A DNA stretch of 6,685 nt, taken from positions 1 to 6,685 of the forward strand of contig JAPYMU010000201.1 of NCBI GenBank assembly GCA_028286165.1, in the 5' to 3' direction. The stretch comes from Spongiicolonus versatilis (lineage in GTDB: Bacteria > Pseudomonadota > Gammaproteobacteria > Arenicellales > Spongiicolonaceae). The position numbers and the translations under genes were made by a program. The notes under the pieces are model-generated. The model was not told the origin of the DNA, ran no database searches, and worked only from the letters and a program-made list of their open reading frames with translations. Below are positions 1-6,168 of this stretch, piece after piece. Numbering within the stretch: the stretch's first letter is position 1; every line of letters starts with the position of its first letter.

Positions 1-11
1 GCGGTTTTCAT
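1..11 (-). CDS. Start of a divergent gene (partial, product unknown)
   Basis: Only the first codons are in the window. On the minus strand an ATG at 11-9 is followed by AAA and ACC (Met-Lys-Thr), and the frame then leaves the window. The call rests on the signals upstream, not on the protein. A GGAGG ribosome binding site lies nine bases before the ATG, and a promoter with a 17-base spacer lies at a distance that gives a leader of about 30 bases. An ATG five bases further upstream on the same strand is followed at once by a stop codon (ATG CCA TGA) and is not a usable start. The product cannot be named. In gammaproteobacteria grpE is often divergent from genes such as nadK or recN, but nothing here identifies either. 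Confidence 0.4.
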
Positions 12-20
12 GGCATGGGT

Positions 21-25
21 CCTCC
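21..25 (-). promoter_or_regulatory. Ribosome binding site of the divergent gene
   Basis: The plus strand reads CCTCC, giving GGAGG on the minus strand. It sits nine bases before the minus-strand ATG at 11. It is the strongest Shine-Dalgarno match near this end of the window and points away from grpE, so it helps decide that bases 12-86 are leader and promoter DNA and not an N-terminal extension of grpE. Confidence 0.5.
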
Positions 26-47
26 AGTTGCGGTGGGAATTAGCGCG

Positions 48-76
48 AGTGTAACAGGGGCGGGGCGGTCTTGCAA
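48..76 (-). promoter_or_regulatory. Sigma-70-type promoter for the divergent gene
   Basis: Read on the minus strand, a -35 box TTGCAA (76-71) is separated by exactly 17 bases from a -10 box TACACT (53-48). Each box matches the sigma-70 consensus at four of six positions. Transcription would start near base 41, leaving about 30 bases before the ATG, with the ribosome binding site well placed between them. The agreement of promoter, leader, ribosome binding site and start codon is the main support. Confidence 0.5.
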
Positions 77-100
77 GGGCGGGCGCATGGTTGGTATTCT
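71..100 (+). promoter_or_regulatory. Possible sigma-70-type promoter for grpE
   Basis: TTGCAA at 71-76 and TATTCT at 95-100 are separated by 18 bases, each matching four of six consensus positions. Transcription would begin near 106-108, only about seven bases before the grpE ATG at 114, giving an almost leaderless message. The TTGCAA box is its own reverse complement and is also the -35 box of the minus-strand promoter. No convincing sigma-32 -10 element (CCCCATNT) is found here. Weak on its own merits. Confidence 0.3.
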
Positions 101-113
101 TCGGCTTTCGGCG

Positions 114-647
114 ATGAATCCCAAGCGCAAAAAAACCAAAACCCCCGGCGGCAAAAACGCCGCGCAAACGACTGCCTCGGCGGCGGAGGGTGAGGGCGGG
201 GAACTGCAAGGTTTGCAGGCGCAATTGGAGGAGCAGCGCGACCAGTTGCTGCGCGCGCGCGCCGAGTGCGAAAACATCCGCAAGCGTGCCGAGGCCGAGG
301 CCGCCGGGGCGCGCAAATTTGCGCTGGAAAAATTTGCCCGGGAGTTGCTGGCGGTGCGCGACAGTCTGGAAAAAGCGGCCGAGGCCGACACCGATGCCGA
401 GGGCGTGGCGCTCACCCTGCGGCAGATGGATGCGGTGTTTGAACGGTTTTCCATTGCCATGGTGCGGCCGGCGGCGGGGGAGCGTTTTGATCCGGAGTTG
501 CACGAGGCCATGTCCATGGCCGAGTCAGCCGAGGTGCCGGCGAATCATGTGCTGGCAGTGATGCAGGCCGGCTACCGGCTGCACGACCGCCTGCTGCGGC
601 CGGCGATGGTGGTGGTGGCGCGCGCGCCGGCGGCGGTGGACGCCTGA
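114..647 (+). CDS. grpE: GrpE, nucleotide exchange factor of DnaK
   Basis: GrpE acts as a cytoplasmic homodimer that opens the nucleotide-binding cleft of DnaK, releases ADP and so resets the Hsp70 cycle. With this start the protein has 177 residues, somewhat shorter than E. coli GrpE (197). Residues 1-30 are basic then Ala/Gly/Glu-rich and probably disordered. Residues 31-90 are a long charged helix of the dimerising stalk, containing ENIRKRAE (53-60) and KFALEKFARELLAVRDSLEK (68-87). The C-terminal beta-wing domain carries GERFDPELHEAM (122-133) and GYRLHDRLLRPAMVVVAR (153-170), both typical of the family. The start is uncertain: ATG 114 has no clear ribosome binding site, and in-frame ATGs also occur at 87 (with AGGG seven bases upstream) and 15. 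I prefer 114 because MNPKRKK looks like a natural GrpE beginning and the DNA upstream carries divergent promoter signals. A run of seven A lies in codons 5-8. Confidence 0.93.
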   Translation: MNPKRKKTKTPGGKNAAQTTASAAEGEGGELQGLQAQLEEQRDQLLRARAECENIRKRAEAEAAGARKFALEKFARELLAVRDSLEKAAEADTDAEGVALTLRQMDAVFERFSIAMVRPAAGERFDPELHEAMSMAESAEVPANHVLAVMQAGYRLHDRLLRPAMVVVARAPAAVDA

Positions 648-698
648 GGAATGGCGGACCCGGGTCTGGAAACGGTGAACGCCGGGTGACGAGTGGCG

Positions 699-722
699 GG
701 GCGGCCTTGTAAAATGCCGCCC
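699..722. repeat. Inverted repeat around the dnaK -35 box
   Basis: GGGCGGC at 699-705 is the exact reverse complement of GCCGCCC at 716-722. They enclose a ten-base loop that contains the sigma-32 -35 element. The left arm can extend further (GCG) with one bulged base. There is no T-run after it, so it is not a classical intrinsic terminator. It could be an operator, a structure in readthrough RNA from grpE, or simply GC-rich chance. A separate ten-base palindrome GACCCGGGTC at 657-666, also without a T-run, follows the grpE stop. These are the only structured elements I see between grpE and the dnaK promoter. Confidence 0.45.
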
Positions 723-733
723 GCACCCCATTT
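706..733 (+). promoter_or_regulatory. Sigma-32 heat-shock promoter of dnaK
   Basis: CTTGTAA (706-712), a 13-base spacer, and CCCCATTT (726-733) match the RpoH/sigma-32 consensus CTTGAAA-N11-15-CCCCATNT. The -10 element is perfect and the -35 element has one difference. Transcription would start near 738-743, leaving a leader of about 36-41 bases before the dnaK ATG. This is the clearest regulatory site in the window. It means dnaK, and probably the genes after it, respond to heat or protein-misfolding stress independently of grpE. Confidence 0.85.
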
Positions 734-762
734 ACCAACTCCGACACCAACACAACAACCGA

Positions 763-768
763 AGAGGA
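763..768 (+). promoter_or_regulatory. Ribosome binding site of dnaK
   Basis: AGAGGA lies ten bases before the dnaK ATG in a leader otherwise rich in A and C (few stable structures expected, open for translation). It is the only good Shine-Dalgarno match among the plus-strand genes of this window. Confidence 0.65.
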
Positions 769-778
769 ACACAGCATC

Positions 779-2755
779 ATGGCGAAAATCATCGGCATAG
801 ACCTCGGCACCACCAACTCCTGCGTGGCGGTGATGGACGGCGGCCAGGCGCGGGTCATTGAAAACAGCGAGGGCGACCGCACCACGCCGTCGGTGGTGGC
901 GGTGACTGACGACGGCGAGTTTTTGGTGGGCCAGGCGGCCAAGCGGCAGGCGGTGACCAACCCGGCCAACACGCTGTTTGCGGTCAAGCGGCTTATCGGG
1001 CGCAAATTTAACGAGGACGTGGTCAAGCGCGACCAGGAATTGATGCCCTACGCAATCATCAAGGCCAAAAACGGCGATGCGTGGGTGAAGGTCGGCGGCA
1101 AAGAGATGGCACCGCCGGAAGTGTCGGCGCGCGTCCTGCAGAAAATGAAAAAAACCGCCGAGGACTACCTGGGCGAGGAGGTGGCCGAGGCGGTGATTAC
1201 GGTGCCGGCCTACTTCAACGATTCGCAGCGCCAGGCGACCAAAGACGCCGGGCGCATCGCCGGCCTGGAAGTCAAGCGCATCATCAACGAGCCCACCGCC
1301 GCCGCCCTGGCCTACGGCATGGACAAGAAAAAGGGCGGGCGCAAAATCGCCGTCTACGACCTCGGCGGCGGCACCTTTGACATCTCCATCATTGACATCG
1401 CCGAGGTGGAGGGCGACCACCAGTTTGAGGTGCTGTCCACCAACGGCGACACGTTCCTCGGCGGCGAGGACTTTGACCGCCGCCTGATGGACTACCTGGC
1501 CGACCAGTTCAAAAAAGACCAGGGCATGGATTTGCGCGGCGACCCGCTGGCGGTGCAGCGGCTGAAAGAGGGCGCCGAGAAGGCGAAGATTGAACTCTCC
1601 TCCAGCGCGCAGACCGAGGTGAACCTGCCCTACATCACCGCCGACAGCAGCGGGCCCAAGCACCTGACGCTGAAACTGAGCCGCGCCAAACTTGAGTCGC
1701 TGGTGGATGACTTAATCCACCGCACGGTGGAGCCGTGCAAGACCGCCCTCACCGACGCCGGCCTCAGCGGTTCGGACATTGACGACATCATTCTGGTCGG
1801 CGGCCAGACGCGCATGCCCAAGGTGCAGGAAACGGTGCAAAACATTTTCGGCAAGGCGCCGCGCCGCGACGTGAACCCGGACGAGGCGGTGGCCATCGGC
1901 GCCGCGGTGCAGGGCGGCGTGCTGGGCGGCGATGTCAAGGACGTGCTGCTGCTGGATGTGACGCCGCTGAGCCTGGGCATTGAAACCCTGGGCGGCGTGA
2001 TGACCCGGCTCATCGAGAAGAACACCACCATCCCGACCAAGGCGGCGCAGACTTTCTCCACCGCCGACGACAACCAGACCGCGGTGACCGTGCATGTGCT
2101 GCAGGGCGAGCGCGACATGGCGCAGCACAACAAGTCCCTGGGCAAGTTTGACCTCAGCGACATTCCGCCGGCGCCGCGCGGCGTGCCGCAGATTGAGGTG
2201 ACTTTTGACATTGACGCCAACGGCATCATGCATGTCTCGGCGCGCGACAAGGTGACCGGCAAGGAAAACAAAATTGTCATCAAGTCCAGTTCCGGCCTCA
2301 GCGATGAAGAAATTCAGCGCATGGTGAAGGACGCCGAGGAGCACGCCGACGAGGACCGCAAGTCGCGCGAGTTGGCCGAGGCGCGCAACCAGGCCGAGGC
2401 CATGATTCACGGCGCGCGCAAGTCCATGCAAGACCTGGGCGGCAAACTCGGCGCCGATGACAAGCAGCGCATTGAAGGCGCCATCAAGGCGCTGGAGGAG
2501 GCCGTGGCCACCGACGACGCCCAGGCGATTCGTGACAAGACCCAGGCCCTGGCCGAGGCCAGCCACAAGATGGCCGAGGAGTTGTACAAGCAGGCCGGGG
2601 CCGGCGCCGGCGCCGCTGACGGTGGTGATGCTTCCGGCAGCGGCGGCGAGGGTGACGGCGCCGGGCGCGGCGGTGACGACGGCGTGGTGGACGCCGAGTT
2701 TGAGGAAGTCAAGGACGACAGCAGCAAGCCCGGCGATGCCGGTAAATCCGGTTGA
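779..2755 (+). CDS. dnaK: DnaK, Hsp70 chaperone
   Basis: ATP-driven cytoplasmic chaperone that binds exposed hydrophobic stretches in unfolded proteins; DnaJ stimulates its ATPase and GrpE exchanges its nucleotide. It has 658 residues against 638 in E. coli. The nucleotide-binding domain (1 to about 387) shows IGIDLGTTNSCVAV (5-18), catalytic K70, NEPTAAALAYG (170-180, E171), DLGGGTFD (194-201, T199, the usual autophosphorylation threonine) and ILVGGQTRMPK (338-348). The interdomain linker DVLLLDVTPLSLGIE spans 388-402 and keeps E. coli numbering. The beta-sandwich substrate domain runs to about 505 and the helical lid to about 605. The tail from 606 is Gly/Ala/Asp-rich, then VVDAEFEEVK (636-645). 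It ends with 13 residues beyond EEVK (DDSSKPGDAGKSG), slightly longer than the E. coli end. C15 is conserved and a second cysteine is at 320. Start chosen from the ribosome binding site and the family's MAKIIGIDLG beginning. Confidence 0.98.
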   Translation: MAKIIGIDLGTTNSCVAVMDGGQARVIENSEGDRTTPSVVAVTDDGEFLVGQAAKRQAVTNPANTLFAVKRLIGRKFNEDVVKRDQELMPYAIIKAKNGDAWVKVGGKEMAPPEVSARVLQKMKKTAEDYLGEEVAEAVITVPAYFNDSQRQATKDAGRIAGLEVKRIINEPTAAALAYGMDKKKGGRKIAVYDLGGGTFDISIIDIAEVEGDHQFEVLSTNGDTFLGGEDFDRRLMDYLADQFKKDQGMDLRGDPLAVQRLKEGAEKAKIELSSSAQTEVNLPYITADSSGPKHLTLKLSRAKLESLVDDLIHRTVEPCKTALTDAGLSGSDIDDIILVGGQTRMPKVQETVQNIFGKAPRRDVNPDEAVAIGAAVQGGVLGGDVKDVLLLDVTPLSLGIETLGGVMTRLIEKNTTIPTKAAQTFSTADDNQTAVTVHVLQGERDMAQHNKSLGKFDLSDIPPAPRGVPQIEVTFDIDANGIMHVSARDKVTGKENKIVIKSSSGLSDEEIQRMVKDAEEHADEDRKSRELAEARNQAEAMIHGARKSMQDLGGKLGADDKQRIEGAIKALEEAVATDDAQAIRDKTQALAEASHKMAEELYKQAGAGAGAADGGDASGSGGEGDGAGRGGDDGVVDAEFEEVKDDSSKPGDAGKSG

Positions 2756-2764
2756 CGCTGCGCC

Positions 2765-3085
2765 ATGGCCATTCACGAGGCAAAACTCAGCATCACCCTT
2801 GATGTCAGCCACCGCGAGGACGAGGCGGAAGAGCGGCAGGAGGCCGAGCGTTTCAAGGACCAGATGCTGCGCCATCTGGAGCACAGCAACCTGTTTCTGC
2901 ACCCGCACTACCACGCGCGCTACCAGTACAACCAGAACGGCTACACCACTTTCGTCTACGAATTTGACGTGCTGGAGATGGGCAACCGCAAGAGCAGAAA
3001 GCCCGGCCAGAATTCCCATGTCAAGTTAATCAGCAACGGCAACCGGGGCAGGAGCGGCAAAGACGACAAAGACCAGAGCAAGTAG
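2765..3085 (+). CDS. Unrecognised 106-residue protein between dnaK and dnaJ
   Basis: I do not recognise this protein. It starts nine bases after the dnaK stop and ends twelve bases before the dnaJ ATG, so it fills the gap exactly and is probably in the same transcript. Residues 5-14 (AKLSITLDVS) look like a strand, and 16-39 are a highly charged helix (HREDEAEERQEAERFKDQML and onward). Residues 37-50 hold five histidines (HLEHSNLFLHPHYH). Residues 48-71 are aromatic-rich, with Y49, Y53, Y55, Y60, F63, Y65 and F67, and look like two strands around an NG turn. Residues 73-106 are Lys/Arg/Asn/Ser/Gly-rich and probably disordered. There is no signal peptide, membrane segment, cysteine or HPD J-motif. 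Codons mostly end in G or C except in the tail, where AGA, AGG and TTA occur. The histidine cluster might bind a metal, but that is a guess. A clear ribosome binding site is lacking, so translation may be coupled to dnaK. Confidence 0.75.
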   Translation: MAIHEAKLSITLDVSHREDEAEERQEAERFKDQMLRHLEHSNLFLHPHYHARYQYNQNGYTTFVYEFDVLEMGNRKSRKPGQNSHVKLISNGNRGRSGKDDKDQSK

Positions 3086-3097
3086 CCGGGGCGGGTG

Positions 3098-4225
3098 ATG
3101 GCCAAGCGCGATTATTACCAGGTGTTGGGCGTTGCCCGCAGCGCGCAGGACGCCGAAATTAAAAAAGCCTACCGGCGGCTGGCGATGAAGTTCCATCCCG
3201 ACCGCAACCCCGGTGACGCCGATGCCGAGGCGCGTTTTAAGGAAGCCAAGGAGGCCTACGAGGTGCTGGCCAACGCCGAGAAGCGCGCGGCTTACGACGA
3301 GTTCGGCCACCAGGGCGTGCAGTTTGGCGGCGCCGGCCGCGGCCCTGCCGGCGCCGACTTCGGTGACATCTTTGGCGACTTCGGCGATGTTTTCGGCGAC
3401 ATCTTCGGCGGCGGCCGCGGCCGCCGGCCGCCGCGCGGCGCCAACATGGCGTTCAGTCTGGAACTGGATTTGGAGGAGGCGGTGCACGGCGTGGAGAAGC
3501 AAATCCGCGTCCCCGCCACCCGCGAATGCGGCGAGTGCAGCGGCAGCGGCGCGCGGCGCGGCACCTCCAGGTCTCCCTGCGAATCCTGCGGCGGCCAGGG
3601 CCAGGTGCGCATGCAGCAGGGTTTTTTTTCCATCCACCAGACCTGCCCGCACTGCCGCGGCGCCGGCAGCGTCATCCGCGACCCGTGCCCGGCCTGTGGC
3701 GGCCGCGGCCGGGTGAACCACACCCGCACCCTGTCGGTGCGCGTGCCGGCCGGGGTGGACAACGGCGACCGCATCCGCCTGTCCGGCGAGGGTGAGGCCG
3801 GGCCGCGCGGCACCGCGCCGGGCGATTTGTATGTGCAGGTTAAGATTCGCCCGCACGAAATTTTCACCCGCGAGGGTGACGATCTGTACTGCCGCATGCC
3901 CCTTAGTTTTGCCACCGCCGCGCTTGGCGGCGAGGTGCAGGTGCCCACTTTGGACGGCCTGGCAAAACTTAAAATCCCGGCGGAAACGCAAACCGACAAA
4001 GTGTTCCGCCTGCGCGAGAAAGGCGTGCGCAATGTCCGCACCCGCCGCCACGGCGATTTGTTCTGCCGCCTGCAAGTGGAGACGCCGGTGAACCTCGGCA
4101 AAAAACAAAAAGAGTTGCTGCGCGAGTTGGACCAGTCCCTGGCCCGCGGCGGCAACCGCCACAGTCCCCGACTGCATTCATGGACGCACAAACTGAAAAG
4201 TTTCTTTGACGACCTGGTGACTTGA
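3098..4225 (+). CDS. dnaJ: DnaJ, Hsp40 co-chaperone of DnaK
   Basis: Type I (class A) Hsp40: it delivers unfolded clients to DnaK and triggers ATP hydrolysis. It has 375 residues, the usual length. The J domain (1-70) begins MAKRDYYQVLGV and has the essential HPD at 33-35. A Gly/Phe-type linker (about 75-113) contains the repeats FGDIFGDFGDVFGDIFGG. The zinc-binding domain has all four CxxCxGxG repeats: CGECSGSG (144-151), CESCGGQG (161-168), CPHCRGAG (183-190) and CPACGGRG (197-204), enough for two zinc ions. C-terminal client-binding domains follow, with DGDLYVQV-like GDLYVQVK (242-249), ALGGEVQVPTLDG (275-287) and a conserved end KSFFDDL (367-373). A GTG directly before the ATG could be read as the start at 3095, but ATG 3098 gives the canonical N-terminus. 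The ribosome binding site is poor (GGGGCGGG only). The stop overlaps a possible TTG start of the next gene. Confidence 0.97.
   Translation: MAKRDYYQVLGVARSAQDAEIKKAYRRLAMKFHPDRNPGDADAEARFKEAKEAYEVLANAEKRAAYDEFGHQGVQFGGAGRGPAGADFGDIFGDFGDVFGDIFGGGRGRRPPRGANMAFSLELDLEEAVHGVEKQIRVPATRECGECSGSGARRGTSRSPCESCGGQGQVRMQQGFFSIHQTCPHCRGAGSVIRDPCPACGGRGRVNHTRTLSVRVPAGVDNGDRIRLSGEGEAGPRGTAPGDLYVQVKIRPHEIFTREGDDLYCRMPLSFATAALGGEVQVPTLDGLAKLKIPAETQTDKVFRLREKGVRNVRTRRHGDLFCRLQVETPVNLGKKQKELLRELDQSLARGGNRHSPRLHSWTHKLKSFFDDLVT
3409..3426. repeat. 18-base GC palindrome inside dnaJ
   Basis: Bases 3409-3426 are a perfect 18-base palindrome made only of G and C, centred between 3417 and 3418. It lies in the codons for the Gly/Arg end of the Gly/Phe linker (around residues 104-110). 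It could fold in mRNA or merely reflect Gly and Arg codons in a GC-rich gene. No function is claimed. Confidence 0.5.
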
Positions 4226-4239
4226 GCGGCGCCGCTGAC

Positions 4240-6168
4240 ATGGAGCACCTGCTCGGGCCCGGCGGCCCCTTTGCCAGGCTGCCCGGCTTTTCGCCGCGCC
4301 CGGCGCAGCAAGACATGGCGGCGCAAGTCGCCGATGCCATTGACGGGCGCGGCCTGCTGGTTGCCGAGTCGCCCACCGGCACCGGCAAAACCTACGCCTA
4401 CCTGGCCGCCGCGCTTAACTCGGGCCGCAAGGTCATTGTGTCCACCGGCACGCGCAACCTGCAGGACCAGATTTACCGCGACGACCTGCCGGCGGTGCTG
4501 AAAGCGCTCAGCCCGCGCCGCCCGCCGAAGACCGCGCTGCTTAAAGGCCGTGCGAATTATTTGTGCACCCACCGCCTGCGCGCGCGCGCCGGGGAGCAGG
4601 GGGATTTTCCGGGTGGCGATGAGGGCAAAAGTTCGCTGGCAAAAATCCGCGCCTGGGCCGCGCACACCACCAGCGGCGATTTGGAAACTCTGGACGGCAT
4701 TGACCTGTCCGGCAATGCGCCGTTGTTTCGCGCCGTCACCTCCACCGCTGACAACTGCCTCGGCAGCAAGTGCGGCGATTATGAAAAATGTTTTGTCAGG
4801 CGCGCCCGCGCCGCGGCCCATGACGCCGATTTAATTGTCATCAACCACCATCTGTTTTTTTCCGACCTGGTTTTGAAAAAAGACGGCTTCGGCAATCTGC
4901 TGCCGGATGCGGACGCGGTTATTTTTGACGAGGCCCACCAGTTGCCGCAAACCGCGCTGGATTTTCTCGGCGTCCGCTTCAGCAGCGGGCAGGTTTTTGA
5001 ATTGTCCTACGATGCGGCCGCCGCCGCCCCCGGCGGCCGCAACAGCGCCCGCCTCAGCGCTTGTGCGCGCGCGTTGCGCAATGCATCGGACGGCGTAAAA
5101 AAACTCGCCGCCAAAACCACCGGCCGGTTAATCGCCGACTTGCAAAAAGAAAAATCCTTCGCCCGCCGCGAATCACACCTGCGCCGCGCGCTGGAAAATT
5201 TATGCGCCGCCCTTGAGGCCGGCGGTGACGGCGAGGTGCCGGAAGAACGCCTGCAACTGGCCCGCCGCGCTTCCGACATGCTCGGCCGGCTGGAGCAGAT
5301 TTGCGACGCCGAGTCCGAGGACGAAGTGCGCTGGTTTGAGGTCGGCGAAAAAAGTTACGCGCTGCACTGCACGCCGTTGTCGGCGGCGCCGGTTTTGTCC
5401 GGTTATTTCAACAGCGCAGAGCGCGCTTTTGTTTTCACCTCGGCCACGCTTGCCGCCGGCACAAGTTTCACCCACTTCACCGAGTCCCTGGGCATTGCCG
5501 GGGCGCGCGCGGTGCAGTGGCCGGCGGCGTTTGATTACGCCAGCAACGCGCTGCTGTATCTGCCGCCCGGCCTGCCCGACCCGCGCCACCCGGATTTTGC
5601 CGCGCGCATGATGGAGGCCGCATTGCGCGTGGTGGCGGCGGCGGGCGGGCGTACGTTTCTTTTGTTCACCAGCCACCGCGCGCTGGGCGATGCGCGGCGG
5701 ATGATGGACCGGAAAAAAATTCCCTGGCCGCTGCTGGTGCAAGGCGACGAGCCGCGCAACCATCTGCTGAAAAAATTCCGCGCCGCCGGCAACGCCGTGC
5801 TGATGGGCACCGCAAGTTTCTGGGAGGGCGTGGATGTGCGCGGCGAGGCGCTGTCCTGCGTGGTGATCGACAAACTGCCGTTCCCGCCGCCGGACAACCC
5901 GGTGCTGCAGGCGCGCTATGCAAAGATGGAGCGCGAAGGCCGCAACTGGTTCACCGAGTCCGCGCTGCCGCAGGCGGTTCTGACTCTGAAGCAGGGCGCC
6001 GGCCGGCTGATTCGCGACGACCGCGACCGCGGCGTGCTGGTGATTTGCGACCGCCGCCTGGGGGAAAAATCCTACGGCAAAATTTTCATGCAAAGCCTGC
6101 CGCCCATGCGCCGCACTGTTGACATCGCCGAAGTGCAAAAATTTTTCGCCGCCGCGAAACCGTCATGA
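4240..6168 (+). CDS. yoaA: YoaA-like iron-sulfur DNA helicase (DinG/XPD family)
   Basis: Superfamily 2 ATP-dependent 5'-3' DNA helicase. E. coli YoaA works in repair of stalled replication with the polymerase III chi subunit; that role is carried over from the family. It has 642 residues, close to E. coli YoaA. Seen: Walker A ESPTGTGKT (43-51, K50); motif Ia STGTRNLQDQ (68-77); four cysteines for a 4Fe-4S cluster, C109 in NYLC, then C173, C178 and C184 in NCLGSKCGDYEKC; VINHHLF (200-206); DEAH at 230-233; TSAT (400-403); FWEGVDVRG (527-535); and the arginine-finger motif QGAGRLIR (585-592). The N-terminus aligns with YoaA from ATG 4240. A TTG at 4222, overlapping the dnaJ stop, would add six residues. 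Neither start has a good ribosome binding site. The cysteine pattern, length and downstream tsaB favour YoaA over DinG. An alanine-rich stretch (residues 258-263) is probably a loop. Confidence 0.93.
   Translation: MEHLLGPGGPFARLPGFSPRPAQQDMAAQVADAIDGRGLLVAESPTGTGKTYAYLAAALNSGRKVIVSTGTRNLQDQIYRDDLPAVLKALSPRRPPKTALLKGRANYLCTHRLRARAGEQGDFPGGDEGKSSLAKIRAWAAHTTSGDLETLDGIDLSGNAPLFRAVTSTADNCLGSKCGDYEKCFVRRARAAAHDADLIVINHHLFFSDLVLKKDGFGNLLPDADAVIFDEAHQLPQTALDFLGVRFSSGQVFELSYDAAAAAPGGRNSARLSACARALRNASDGVKKLAAKTTGRLIADLQKEKSFARRESHLRRALENLCAALEAGGDGEVPEERLQLARRASDMLGRLEQICDAESEDEVRWFEVGEKSYALHCTPLSAAPVLSGYFNSAERAFVFTSATLAAGTSFTHFTESLGIAGARAVQWPAAFDYASNALLYLPPGLPDPRHPDFAARMMEAALRVVAAAGGRTFLLFTSHRALGDARRMMDRKKIPWPLLVQGDEPRNHLLKKFRAAGNAVLMGTASFWEGVDVRGEALSCVVIDKLPFPPPDNPVLQARYAKMEREGRNWFTESALPQAVLTLKQGAGRLIRDDRDRGVLVICDRRLGEKSYGKIFMQSLPPMRRTVDIAEVQKFFAAAKPS
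5014..5040. repeat. Inverted repeat inside yoaA
   Basis: GCGGCCGCC (5014-5022) and GGCGGCCGC (5032-5040) are exact reverse complements around a nine-base GC loop. They encode the Ala-run followed by Pro-Gly-Gly-Arg in a poorly conserved part of the helicase. It may be a hairpin in the mRNA or only biased Ala/Gly/Arg codons. There is no T-run, and it lies well inside the gene, so it is not read as a terminator. Confidence 0.5.

Noticed and set aside
39..56. CIRCE-like operator (TTAGCGC...GTAA)
   Set aside because: Only the outer three bases of the two arms pair, and the nine-base CIRCE arms and spacer are absent.
15..113. N-terminal extension of grpE from ATG 15
   Set aside because: The extra residues do not resemble GrpE, and this DNA carries a coherent minus-strand promoter and ribosome binding site.
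657..722. Intrinsic terminator after grpE
   Set aside because: The palindrome at 657-666 and the stem at 699-722 both lack a following T-run.
572..1663. Long minus-strand open frames opposite grpE-dnaK, and likewise opposite dnaK-dnaJ (1712-3019, 3026-4177, 3292-4821) and yoaA (5200-6138)
   Set aside because: They are antisense shadows of well-identified GC-rich genes, with repetitive His/Val/Ala/Leu-rich translations and no recognisable domain.
3364..3411. Tandem repeat in dnaJ (FGD units)
   Set aside because: This is the normal Gly/Phe-rich linker of DnaJ and not a mobile or variable repeat.
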